NCBI GenBank assembly: GCA_030653405.1
Contig: JAURZO010000037.1
Coordinates: 1-32,774, forward strand
Length of the DNA: 32,774 bases
Direction: 5' to 3'
Source: Zwartia sp.
GTDB taxonomy: Bacteria > Pseudomonadota > Gammaproteobacteria > Burkholderiales > Burkholderiaceae_B
Made by a program: the position numbers and the translations under genes. The notes below the pieces were generated by a model that was given only the letters and a program-made list of their open reading frames with translations, was not told the origin of the DNA and did not search any database. Shown here in pieces: positions 1 through 6,994 of the stretch. Each line of letters opens with the position of its first letter. The stretch's first letter is position 1.

Positions 1-190
1 CTGCATTCCCGAATGTCCAGCCAACGCGATCTTCGCTGAGGAGGACGTCCCGCAGGACCAGATGAAATTTATCGCGCTCAACGCCGAATTGTCGCCAACA
101 TTTCAAAGCATTAGCCGTTCGAAGAAACCACTCGAAGACGCTGACACCTGGAATGGTGTCCCTGACAAGCTCAAGCACCTCGAGCGCTAA
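1..190 (+). CDS. fdxA: Ferredoxin FdxA, C-terminal part (5' end outside window)
   Basis: The reading frame is open from base 2 and ends at TAA 188-190, giving 62 visible residues. It starts inside the cluster motif CIPECPANAIF, the Cys-X3-Cys-Pro end of a ferredoxin [4Fe-4S] binding site, followed by the acidic tail with EEDVPQDQ, a FIALNAELSP segment and a final DTWNGVPDKLKHLER. This tail is typical of the roughly 107-residue 7Fe/8Fe FdxA family of Proteobacteria, a soluble cytoplasmic electron carrier. The N-terminal half with the other cluster lies upstream of the window. The next gene on the same strand is a ferredoxin-NADP reductase, a plausible redox partner, although a 213-nt spacer with a tandem repeat separates them. 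Confidence 0.9.
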   Translation, partial: CIPECPANAIFAEEDVPQDQMKFIALNAELSPTFQSISRSKKPLEDADTWNGVPDKLKHLER

Positions 191-220
191 ATCCGATGTG
201 CCCTCTTTATTACCTGTGCG

Positions 221-388
221 CTTAGTTTCCACCACTTATTTATCGTCACTTAGTTGTCGTCGCTTAGTCATCATCACTTAGTCATCATTACTTAGTCATC
301 ATCACTTAGTCACCGCCACTTAGTCATTACCGCTTAGCCATCGCTGTTTAGCAATCCTTTCGTAGCCATCATTGCTTAGCCCTCCACG
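221..388. repeat. 14-bp tandem repeat array, 12 units
   Basis: Twelve consecutive 14-base units run without a gap between fdxA and fpr. The consensus is CTTAGTCATCATCA. The units at 263, 277 and 291 are nearly identical (263 and 291 are the same, 277 differs at one base); units degenerate toward both ends, but the TTAG or GTAG core keeps its 14-base phase to the last unit at 375-388, apart from TTAT in the second unit. Because 14 is not a multiple of 3 and every typical unit holds TAG, forward stops occur in all three frames, so the array is not coding. Its role is unknown: repeated protein-binding site, replication slippage product, or transcript spacer. Confidence 0.9.
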
Positions 389-403
389 TGACAGCCTTCA
401 CTC

Positions 404-1261
404 ATGACCGACGATCAGATTAAACCAAGCGGTCCTCGATATTCAGAACAAACAGTCCTAGCCAAAACTGTATGGCTGACAGACAAGTTATTTTCCGTGA
501 CAGTCACGCGCGATCCTGCGTTTTCGTTCATACCAGGCCAGTTTGCGCGCCTGGGACTGCACGTTGAGTCCGCGGGCATAGACAACACTGCCGCATCAAC
601 CCTACCGAAAACGCCGAATGAATGGCGTGCTTACTCCATGGTTTCGCGACCAGACGCACAAGAACTCGAGTTCTTTTCGGTCGTTGTCCCCGAAGGCAAA
701 TTCAGTCCCGCTCTTGCAGCACTTAAGGTGGGCGACCCCATCTGGATCGATCAGAGCGTGTTCGGCTTTTTGACGCTAGAACGCTTTGTCGATGGTGAGG
801 ACCTCTGGCTTGTCGCCACCGGTACCGGTCTGTCCGCTTATCTTTCCATGCTCCGCGACCCAGCGACTTGGATGCGTTTCAAACGCATTATTTTGCTTCA
901 TGGCGTGCGTCACGCCACAGAGTTGGCTTACAGACAAGAGTTGCTTGAGCTCTCGGAACTCATGAAAAGCTCGGGCGGAGCATTTATTTATTTACCTGTG
1001 ACCTCACAAGAGCCCCTCTCGCCGGAGCTTTCACCCGCCATAGCACCGCATTGGCTCAAGCCTGCCCGACTGACGACCCTGCTTGCCAGCGGAGAACTTG
1101 AGCAGCGCGTCGGGATTCCCTTGGACACTAAACGCTCCCGCATCATGTTGTGCGGCAACCCTGCAATGGTCACTGACATGCGGGCCTTGCTCTCTGAACG
1201 CGGCTTTGCCCCGGGCAGACGGGGTGTCGCAGGCAATCTGGCCGTCGAAAACTACTGGTAA
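404..1261 (+). CDS. fpr: Ferredoxin--NADP(+) reductase, E. coli Fpr-like
   Basis: A 285-residue FAD flavoprotein that exchanges electrons between NADP(H) and ferredoxin or flavodoxin in the cytoplasm. The FAD-binding barrel carries RAYSMVSRP at about residues 77-85 and the PEGKFSPALAALKVGD stretch. The NADP-binding half begins with TGTGLSAYLSML at about 145-156 and has MLCGNPAMV near residue 249. The protein ends in ENYW, like the AEHYW end of E. coli Fpr, where a C-terminal aromatic residue stacks on the flavin. It is longer than the about 248-residue E. coli enzyme, partly from an insert at about residues 53-75 ahead of the RAYS motif. The ATG at 404 has no good Shine-Dalgarno sequence. FdxA encoded just upstream is a plausible partner (inference). 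Confidence 0.88.
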   Translation: MTDDQIKPSGPRYSEQTVLAKTVWLTDKLFSVTVTRDPAFSFIPGQFARLGLHVESAGIDNTAASTLPKTPNEWRAYSMVSRPDAQELEFFSVVVPEGKFSPALAALKVGDPIWIDQSVFGFLTLERFVDGEDLWLVATGTGLSAYLSMLRDPATWMRFKRIILLHGVRHATELAYRQELLELSELMKSSGGAFIYLPVTSQEPLSPELSPAIAPHWLKPARLTTLLASGELEQRVGIPLDTKRSRIMLCGNPAMVTDMRALLSERGFAPGRRGVAGNLAVENYW

Positions 1262-1462
1262 ACCCTTCGCAGAGGGCTTTTGCAATCACTAAATATGGTT
1301 GCATTACTTAGTGTTAGCCCTAGGTCTGGTGTCAAAACCAACATTTACGTGGTGGTTTTGCTACATTTTGTTGCAGCCCAACATGCGACACATCGCTTCA
1401 GACTCGCATCCCTCCTTTTAAGGAGGATAATTAGCCATCTTAAGAACTTTCTGGAATAACAC
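1262..1462 (+). promoter_or_regulatory. phaZ leader with three inverted repeats
   Basis: This 201-base gap holds a weak CCCT/AGGG hairpin just after fpr (1263-1276), which may be a poor terminator. Three inverted repeats then precede phaZ: CAAAACCA/TGGTTTTG (1333-1340 and 1353-1360), TGTTG/CAACA (1369-1373 and 1379-1383), and CCTCCTT/AAGGAGG (1411-1417 and 1420-1426). The last contains a near-perfect Shine-Dalgarno sequence, but it lies 36 bases before the phaZ ATG and no start codon follows at normal spacing. A promoter for phaZ probably lies here, but no convincing -35/-10 pair is visible. Operator or RNA-structure roles are inference. Confidence 0.35.
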
Positions 1463-2689
1463 ATGCTCTATCAACTGCATGAAATGCATCGGGCGATCAT
1501 GTCTCCCCTTGCACACTTCACCGAAGTGGGTTCCAAACTCTTTACCCATCCTGCTAGTCCTTTTGCCTACACGCCGATGGCCAGACAGATGGCGGCGGGC
1601 TATGAGTTAGTCCATAGAATCGGGAAAAAATACGAAAAACCGGCGTGGGGATTACCGATCACCGAGGTCGATGGCAAACCCGTTGCGGTCAGTGAAGAAG
1701 TGGTGCTATCTAAGCCCTTCTGTAATCTGATTTATTTCAGACGCGATGTTTCAGAAAAAGTCCGTAAAGCCACCCCAAAAATGCTGGTTGTCGCGCCCAT
1801 GTCCGGTCACCATGCAACATTGCTGCGTGACACTGTGCGTGCCTTGCTACCTGATCATGAGATCTACGTCACGGATTGGATTGATGCGCGCATGGTTCCC
1901 ATGTCTGCGGGCGCCTTTGGCCTAAACGACTACGTCCGCTACGTGCAAGACTTTGTCCGGCATCTCGGTCCGGACGTGCATGTGTTGTCAGTCTGCCAAC
2001 CAACGGTACCTGCTCTCGCGGCGATTTCTTTAATGGCCACCAATAAAGACCCTTGTCTGCCACGCAGTATGGTGATGATGGGTGGTCCAATTGACCCTCG
2101 CTGTTCGCCCACGCAGGTCAATCGTCTGGCGACAACCAAACCTTTTGAATGGTTTGAGGAAAAGCTTATTCATACCGTCCCCGCTCAGTACCCGGGTGCC
2201 GGACGGCGTGTGTATCCTGGTTTCTTGCAACACGCTGGCTTTTTGTCGATGAATCCAGATCGCCACCTCAAGTCCCATTACGATTTTTATCTCGACTTGC
2301 TGCGTGGCGATGATGACGATGCAGATGCGCATCGACGTTTTTATAACGAGTACAACGCCGTACTCGATATGTCTGCCGATTTTTATCTCGACACGATTCG
2401 GATTGTTTTCCAGGATTTCGACCTGCCCAACGGCACATGGGAGATCGATGGACAACGCGTGACACCGTCGGACATCAAGTCGGTTGCGTTGTTTACGATT
2501 GAAGGTGAACTCGACGACATTTCTGGCGAAGGGCAAACTCGCGCGGCGCAAGACCTCTGTTCAAATATTCCAGCCAAGCGCAAGCAACACTACACGGCAC
2601 CGGAATGCGGTCACTACGGCATTTTTTCAGGACGTCGCTGGCGCACGACTATTTGTCCAAAAATTGCGGAATTTATCCGACGGTACTGA
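1463..2689 (+). CDS. phaZ: Intracellular poly(3-hydroxybutyrate) depolymerase PhaZ
   Basis: A 408-residue cytoplasmic depolymerase that hydrolyses native PHB granules to mobilise stored carbon. The N-terminus MLYQLHEMHRAIMSPL and the LAAGYEL-like segment (AAGYELVHRIGKKYEKP) match the PhaZ1 family of Ralstonia and relatives. There is no signal peptide. The catalytic nucleophile is the Cys of VLSVCQPTVPAL (Cys178), which replaces the lipase-box Ser in this family. The Asp is expected in EGELDDISG and the His in CGHYGIFSG near the C-terminus. Length is normal for the family. An in-frame TAA at 1457-1459 fixes the start no earlier than 1463, where only a weak GGA precedes the ATG. The stop overlaps the start of the RnfB-like gene (TGATG). 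Confidence 0.93.
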   Translation: MLYQLHEMHRAIMSPLAHFTEVGSKLFTHPASPFAYTPMARQMAAGYELVHRIGKKYEKPAWGLPITEVDGKPVAVSEEVVLSKPFCNLIYFRRDVSEKVRKATPKMLVVAPMSGHHATLLRDTVRALLPDHEIYVTDWIDARMVPMSAGAFGLNDYVRYVQDFVRHLGPDVHVLSVCQPTVPALAAISLMATNKDPCLPRSMVMMGGPIDPRCSPTQVNRLATTKPFEWFEEKLIHTVPAQYPGAGRRVYPGFLQHAGFLSMNPDRHLKSHYDFYLDLLRGDDDDADAHRRFYNEYNAVLDMSADFYLDTIRIVFQDFDLPNGTWEIDGQRVTPSDIKSVALFTIEGELDDISGEGQTRAAQDLCSNIPAKRKQHYTAPECGHYGIFSGRRWRTTICPKIAEFIRRY

Positions 2690-3342
2690 TGCTGGCTGAA
2701 AGTATCAATCAGTTGTTGCCGCAGACTCAATGCACCAAATGCGGCTTTGATGGTTGCGCGCCCTATGCGCGCGCCATCGCTCAACATCAGGCCCCAATTA
2801 ATCGGTGCCCACCGGGTGGCGATGCGGGCATTGCGGCGTTGGCAAGGCTATTAAACCTACCGATCCTGCCACTTGACACCGATTGCGGTCAGCATCGGCC
2901 TCTTCAAGTGGCCGTGATCGACGAGCAGTATTGTATTGGTTGCACGCTCTGCATTCAGGCCTGTCCCGTCGATGCCATCATAGGCGCTTCTAAAGTCATG
3001 CATACCGTGCTGCCTGATGACTGCACTGGCTGTGACTTGTGTGTAGCACCCTGTCCGGTTGACTGCATCACGATGGTGGACGTCGAGCCCTCGCGCCCAT
3101 GGACACCGGCTGATGCGACTCAGGCCCGTCTCCGCTATGAGCGCAGACAAGTCAGGCTCAATCAAGCCCCTGCCAGCCTGCGGCATGCGCAAGAAGCTGA
3201 GCCTGCAGAGCTGACCCCAGCACAATTCACAACACCAGCAACAACGCCAGCCACAACTCAACCCACGACACCAACTGCTGCACAAGCTGCGATCCAAGCC
3301 GCGCTCGCCCGAGCCCGTGCCAGGCGTAACGCTAACACCTGA
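2689..3342 (+). CDS. rnfB: Stand-alone RnfB-like iron-sulfur protein (RnfB/RsxB family)
   Basis: A 217-residue predicted electron-transfer protein. Residues 15-40 form the N-terminal four-Cys [4Fe-4S] domain (C15, C18, C23, C40) seen in RnfB. Two bacterial ferredoxin motifs follow, CIGCTLCIQACP (C82/85/88/92) and CTGCDLCVAPCP (C112/115/118/122). From about residue 165 the tail is low complexity, rich in Thr, Pro and Ala, and ends in a basic ARARARR stretch. Unlike RnfB of the membrane Rnf/Rsx complex, there is no N-terminal membrane helix and no rnfA, C, D, G or E nearby. ATG 2689 overlaps the phaZ stop by one base (TGATG), suggesting translational coupling; the frame stays open upstream inside phaZ, but the cysteine domain begins directly after this start. 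nth follows, as in enterobacteria. The redox partner is unknown. Confidence 0.85.
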   Translation: MLAESINQLLPQTQCTKCGFDGCAPYARAIAQHQAPINRCPPGGDAGIAALARLLNLPILPLDTDCGQHRPLQVAVIDEQYCIGCTLCIQACPVDAIIGASKVMHTVLPDDCTGCDLCVAPCPVDCITMVDVEPSRPWTPADATQARLRYERRQVRLNQAPASLRHAQEAEPAELTPAQFTTPATTPATTQPTTPTAAQAAIQAALARARARRNANT

Positions 3343-3380
3343 GTGGGCCGTGATCGCCCCGCTCAACCACTCACCTCATC

Positions 3381-4016
3381 ATGAACCCACAAAAAAGAAG
3401 AGAAATCTTTACGCGCCTGCGTGCAGCGAATCCAACGCCCACCACTGAGCTTGAGTACAACACTGATTTTCAGTTATTAATTGCCGTGATGCTTTCAGCT
3501 CAAGCGACTGACAAGGCCGTTAACATCGCGACACGCAAATTTTTCCCGGTTTACGGAACACCCCAGGCGCTCTATGCCTTGGGTGAAGAAAAACTCATGG
3601 CGTTCATTAAAACCATTGGCCTGTACAAGACAAAAGCCAAAAACGTCATTGCCACCTGCGGTATTTTGCTAGAGCAGCACGGAGGCCAAGTCCCTCAGAC
3701 TCGCGAGGCGCTAGAGGCGCTCCCGGGGGTCGGACGCAAAACAGCGAATGTGGTGCTCAATACTGCATTTGGTCAACCCACCATTGCTGTGGATACACAC
3801 ATTTTTCGTGTTTCAAATCGAACCAAAATCGCCCCGGGCAAAGATGTAGTGGCCGTTGAAAAAGGCCTGGAAAAGTTTGTCGCTGACGAGTTCAAACTCG
3901 ATGTCCACCACTGGCTGATTTTGCATGGGCGTTATGTCTGCGTGGCCCGTACACCCAAGTGTCCTCAATGCGGCATCGCTGACCTCTGCGAATACACACG
4001 CAAAACCAAGGGTTAA
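3381..4016 (+). CDS. nth: Endonuclease III (base excision repair DNA glycosylase/AP lyase)
   Basis: A 211-residue enzyme that removes oxidised pyrimidines and cleaves the abasic site. The helix-hairpin-helix motif LPGVGRKTANVV carries the catalytic Lys120, and AVDTHIFRV carries Asp138, both at exactly the E. coli residue numbers. The [4Fe-4S] cluster ligands Cys187, Cys194, Cys197 and Cys203 (C-X6-C-X2-C-X5-C) are all present at the C-terminus. Length equals the E. coli enzyme. It lies 38 bases after the RnfB-like gene, echoing the rsx-nth neighbourhood of E. coli. The ATG at 3381 has no obvious Shine-Dalgarno sequence, so translation may depend on upstream ribosomes. Confidence 0.97.
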   Translation: MNPQKRREIFTRLRAANPTPTTELEYNTDFQLLIAVMLSAQATDKAVNIATRKFFPVYGTPQALYALGEEKLMAFIKTIGLYKTKAKNVIATCGILLEQHGGQVPQTREALEALPGVGRKTANVVLNTAFGQPTIAVDTHIFRVSNRTKIAPGKDVVAVEKGLEKFVADEFKLDVHHWLILHGRYVCVARTPKCPQCGIADLCEYTRKTKG

Positions 4017-4120
4017 CGCTATCCACCACCCGAGCACTATGGCAAACCCGCATTGAGTATTTCATCACTCATGCGTCATACTTGTTTGTCAGCTTTAAAA
4101 CTGTTTAGGTGGAATGCCGT

Positions 4121-4894
4121 ATGCAAGACATTATTCTTGAGACCCAAGATCTCACCAAGGAGTTTCGGGGCTTTGTCGCAGTCAACAACGTGTCTTTGCG
4201 TGTGCAGCGGGGCCAGATTCACGCGTTAATTGGTCCAAATGGCGCAGGCAAAACCACCTGTTTTAACTTGCTCACCAAATTTCTCACACCCACTCGCGGA
4301 AAAATTACGTTTAACGGCCTCGACATCACAAAGGACTCGCCGGCTCATATCGCACGCCGGGGCATTATTCGATCCTTTCAAATTTCCGCCGTATTTCCTC
4401 ATCTGACGGTACTTGAAAACGTCCGGATCGGCCTACAACGCGAAACCGGATTGTCCTTTCATTTTTGGCAAAGTGAAAAACGTCTGAACGTACTGAACGA
4501 ACGGGCCCGCGAACTGCTCGACCAAGTGGATCTCGGCGAATTTGCTGATGAAACGACTGCCAGCCTGCCCTACGGTCGCAAGCGTGCGCTGGAGATCGCC
4601 ACAACGCTGGCGATGGAACCCGAGCTCATGCTCTTGGACGAGCCCACGCAAGGGATGGGTCATGAGGATGTAGACCGTGTCACACAACTCATCAAACGCG
4701 TCAGTGCCGGCCGAACTATTCTGATGGTCGAACACAACATGAATGTCGTCTCTTCGATCGCAGACACCATTACCGTGCTGGCGCGCGGCGCAGTGCTCGC
4801 TGAAGGCAACTACGCACATGTCTCCAAGGATCCTGCTGTCATGGAAGCCTACATGGGAACCACCGAGGGCGAACTAGAAGGAGCACACGGATGA
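4121..4894 (+). CDS. livG: Branched-chain amino acid type ABC transporter, ATPase LivG
   Basis: A 257-residue cytoplasmic ATPase of a LivFGHM-type importer. Walker A is GPNGAGKTT (Lys44), the signature region reads LPYGRKRALEIA in place of LSGGQ as usual for LivG, and Walker B is LMLLDEPTQGM. The C-terminus EAYMG is typical. Two starts are possible: GTG 4109 (four residues longer) and ATG 4121. I chose 4121 because AGGTGGA at 4107-4113 sits 7 bases ahead of it, a good Shine-Dalgarno position. The TGA overlaps the ATG of livF by ATGA. It is the first gene of a five-gene transport operon running to 8862; the 104-base gap after nth should hold the promoter, though none is convincing. Confidence 0.93.
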   Translation: MQDIILETQDLTKEFRGFVAVNNVSLRVQRGQIHALIGPNGAGKTTCFNLLTKFLTPTRGKITFNGLDITKDSPAHIARRGIIRSFQISAVFPHLTVLENVRIGLQRETGLSFHFWQSEKRLNVLNERARELLDQVDLGEFADETTASLPYGRKRALEIATTLAMEPELMLLDEPTQGMGHEDVDRVTQLIKRVSAGRTILMVEHNMNVVSSIADTITVLARGAVLAEGNYAHVSKDPAVMEAYMGTTEGELEGAHG

Positions 4895-5601
4895 GCGTTG
4901 CCGCACTCGAAATCAAAGATTTGCAAGCCTGGTACGGCGAGTCCCACATCCTGCATGGCGTGAATTTCACCGTTAACAAAGGGGAAGTCGTCACACTGCT
5001 TGGGCGTAACGGTGCCGGACGGACCACCACACTACGTGCAATATTAGGACTGACAGGTTCGCGCAGCGGTTCGATCCGCGTGCACGGAACCGAGGCGATC
5101 AATCTTCCGACCTTTAAGATTGCACATCTTGGCATCGGCTACTGCCCCGAAGAGCGTGGTATTTTCGCCAGTCTGTCTTGCGAAGAAAATCTGTTGCTCC
5201 CGCCACCAGTCGGTGTACCGGGTGGTGGCATGACGCTGGCTGAAATTTATGAGATGTTCCCCAATCTGCTGGAGCGCCGTCACTCGCCCGGGACTCGTTT
5301 GTCTGGCGGTGAACAGCAAATGCTCGCAGTCGCACGTATTTTGCGTACAGGCGCCAATTTATTGTTGTTAGACGAAATCTCAGAAGGTCTGGCGCCCGTC
5401 ATCGTTCAAGCGCTTTCCCGCATGATCAAAATGCTGAAAACGAAGGGCTACACCATCGTCATGGTTGAACAAAACTTCCGTTTCGCGGCACCTCTGGCCG
5501 ACCGTTTTTATGTCATGGAGCACGGGCAGATTGTTGAAAAATTCGATGCCACAGAGCTCAAAGAAAAACAGTCTGTATTGAACGAGCTTCTTGGAGTCTA
5601 G
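4891..5601 (+). CDS. livF: Branched-chain amino acid type ABC transporter, ATPase LivF
   Basis: A 236-residue second ATPase of the importer, pairing with LivG under the LivHM permeases. The signature LSGGEQQMLAVAR and Walker B LLLLDEISEGL are intact, and IVMVEQNFRFA contains the switch His-loop region with Gln-Asn, as usual in LivF. The Walker A loop reads GRNGAGRTTT: the invariant Lys is Arg (codon CGG, 5020-5022, residue 44). All other motifs are conserved and the frame is undamaged, so this looks like a natural lineage variant, not decay, but its effect on ATP hydrolysis is unknown. ATG 4891 overlaps the livG stop by four bases. Confidence 0.92.
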   Translation: MSVAALEIKDLQAWYGESHILHGVNFTVNKGEVVTLLGRNGAGRTTTLRAILGLTGSRSGSIRVHGTEAINLPTFKIAHLGIGYCPEERGIFASLSCEENLLLPPPVGVPGGGMTLAEIYEMFPNLLERRHSPGTRLSGGEQQMLAVARILRTGANLLLLDEISEGLAPVIVQALSRMIKMLKTKGYTIVMVEQNFRFAAPLADRFYVMEHGQIVEKFDATELKEKQSVLNELLGV

Positions 5602-5699
5602 TACGCCCAGATTACGAACGTGTTCATGTATTGATCAGTTAGTCAAAACACAAGTCACAAACCAATAAAAATTCTAGCAGCGAAACCCAGGAGAACTAA

Positions 5700-6911
5700 A
5701 TGAAACTTCGTACCTTAAGCGCTTCGCTCATGATCGCAGGCCTAGGCCTTGCGGGTCATACCGCGCAGGCAAACATTTCCGACGATGTCATTCGCATCGG
5801 CTTTGTCACCGACATGTCGAGTGTGTATTCAGATATTGACGGCGCCGGTGGCATTGAAGCCGCTCGCATGGCGATCGCCGATGCTGGTGGTCAAATCAAT
5901 GGTAAAAAAATTGAACTGCTTTTTGCCGATCACCAAAACAAAGCTGACGTTGGCGCCGCACGTGCCCGCGAGTGGTTCGATCAACAAAAAATCGACATGC
6001 TGATTGGCGGCACCAACTCCGGCGTCAACCTCGCGCTGGCTGGTATTGCCGCTGAAAAGAAAAAGCCATTTTTCGCAATCGGTGCGGCAGCTTCCGACCT
6101 GACCGGCTCGCAATGCACCCCTTACACCGTTCACTGGGCCTATGACACAGTCGCACTGGCGCGGGGCACAGGCTCCGCAGTGGTGAAGGCTGGCGGCAAG
6201 ACATGGTACTTCCTCACCGCTGACTACGCGTTCGGTCATGCGTTAGAGCGTGACACCGCCAAGGTTGTCAGAGAGGCTGGTGGCGAGGTCAAAGGTCAAG
6301 TGCGCGCTCCATTGAACTCCTCTGATTTCTCATCATTCTTACTGCAGGCACAGAGCTCCAAAGCGCAGATCTTGGGTCTGGCCAACGCAGGCGGCGACAC
6401 CATCAACTCCATCAAGGCCGCAAATGAATTCGGCATTGGCAAAACCATGAAAATGGCTGGCCTGCTGATTTTCATCAACGACATTCACTCGCTCGGTCTG
6501 CAAGCCACACAAGGGATGCAATTTACCGACGGCTGGTATTGGGATCAGAATGATGAAACCCGAGCCTGGTCCAAGCGATTTGAAGAGCGCGTCAAACGCA
6601 AGCCTTCAATGATTCAGGCGGGTGACTACTCCGCCGTGTCGTTCTATCTGAATGCCGTTAAGGCAACCGGTAGCGATAATGGCGATACCGTCATGAAGTG
6701 GATGAAGTCCAACAAGGTCAATGACATGTTCGCTAAAGGCGGTTATGTCCGTGAAGATGGCCGCATGGTGCATGACATGTTCCTGATGGAAGTCAAAAAG
6801 CCAAGCGAGTCAAAAGGACCCTGGGACTACTACAAGCAGATCGCCGTTCTGCCGGGTGAGGAAGTCTTTACCAAGCTCTCCGAATCAACCTGCAAACTCG
6901 TAAAGAAGTAA
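5700..6911 (+). CDS. Periplasmic substrate-binding protein of the liv-type transporter
   Basis: A 403-residue precursor of a type I periplasmic binding protein (Peripla_BP_6/Leu-Ile-Val-binding family). The signal peptide is MKLRTLSASLMIAGLGLAGH followed by TAQA, with cleavage expected after the Ala at about residue 24. The mature part opens with DDVIRIGFVTDMSSVYSDIDG, the usual first strand and ligand loop. AGGAG at 5689-5693 precedes the ATG at good spacing. Two cysteines, in GSQCTPY and STCKLVKK, could form a disulfide. The gene sits between the ATPase and permease genes of the same importer. The ligand cannot be read from the sequence: amino acids, amides, short carboxylates or aromatic acids are all used in this family, so livK would be too specific. 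Confidence 0.9.
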   Translation: MKLRTLSASLMIAGLGLAGHTAQANISDDVIRIGFVTDMSSVYSDIDGAGGIEAARMAIADAGGQINGKKIELLFADHQNKADVGAARAREWFDQQKIDMLIGGTNSGVNLALAGIAAEKKKPFFAIGAAASDLTGSQCTPYTVHWAYDTVALARGTGSAVVKAGGKTWYFLTADYAFGHALERDTAKVVREAGGEVKGQVRAPLNSSDFSSFLLQAQSSKAQILGLANAGGDTINSIKAANEFGIGKTMKMAGLLIFINDIHSLGLQATQGMQFTDGWYWDQNDETRAWSKRFEERVKRKPSMIQAGDYSAVSFYLNAVKATGSDNGDTVMKWMKSNKVNDMFAKGGYVREDGRMVHDMFLMEVKKPSESKGPWDYYKQIAVLPGEEVFTKLSESTCKLVKK

Positions 6912-6921
6912 GCAGACCATC

Positions 6922-6955
6922 CTCCCGGGCGCGCGACATATCGCCTGCTCGGGAG
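6922..6955 (+). other. Intercistronic hairpin between binding protein and permease genes
   Basis: CTCCCG (6922-6927) pairs with CGGGAG (6950-6955), and an inner GGCG (6928-6931) pairs with CGCC (6942-6945), leaving TGCT as a bulge. It lies just after the binding-protein stop codon. Only a short TGTTTTG follows, so it is a weak terminator at best. In many ABC import operons such a structure protects or partly terminates the upstream mRNA so that the binding protein is made in excess; that role here is inference. Confidence 0.6.
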
Positions 6956-6994
6956 AAGACTCTGTTTTGGCAACAGGCTTGATGTAGGCAGACG

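Noticed and set aside
221..388. CRISPR-like array
   Set aside because: Units are 14 bases, directly adjacent and without unique spacers; no cas genes are nearby. It is a tandem repeat.
2030..2551. 173-codon open frame antisense to phaZ
   Set aside because: The plus-strand frame encodes a recognised depolymerase; the antisense protein has no family features and no ribosome site.
2857..3366. 169-codon open frame antisense to the RnfB-like gene
   Set aside because: It is the complement of cysteine-rich ferredoxin codons; its Cys/Arg/Gly-rich composition is a by-product of the real gene.
4038..4056. Sigma-54 style promoter before livG (TGGCA ... TTG)
   Set aside because: The conserved GG and GC are not at the required 10-base spacing and the -12 element is poor.
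4109..4120. GTG 4109 as the livG start
   Set aside because: The Shine-Dalgarno-like AGGTGGA overlaps this GTG, whereas ATG 4121 lies at proper spacing and matches the usual N-terminus.
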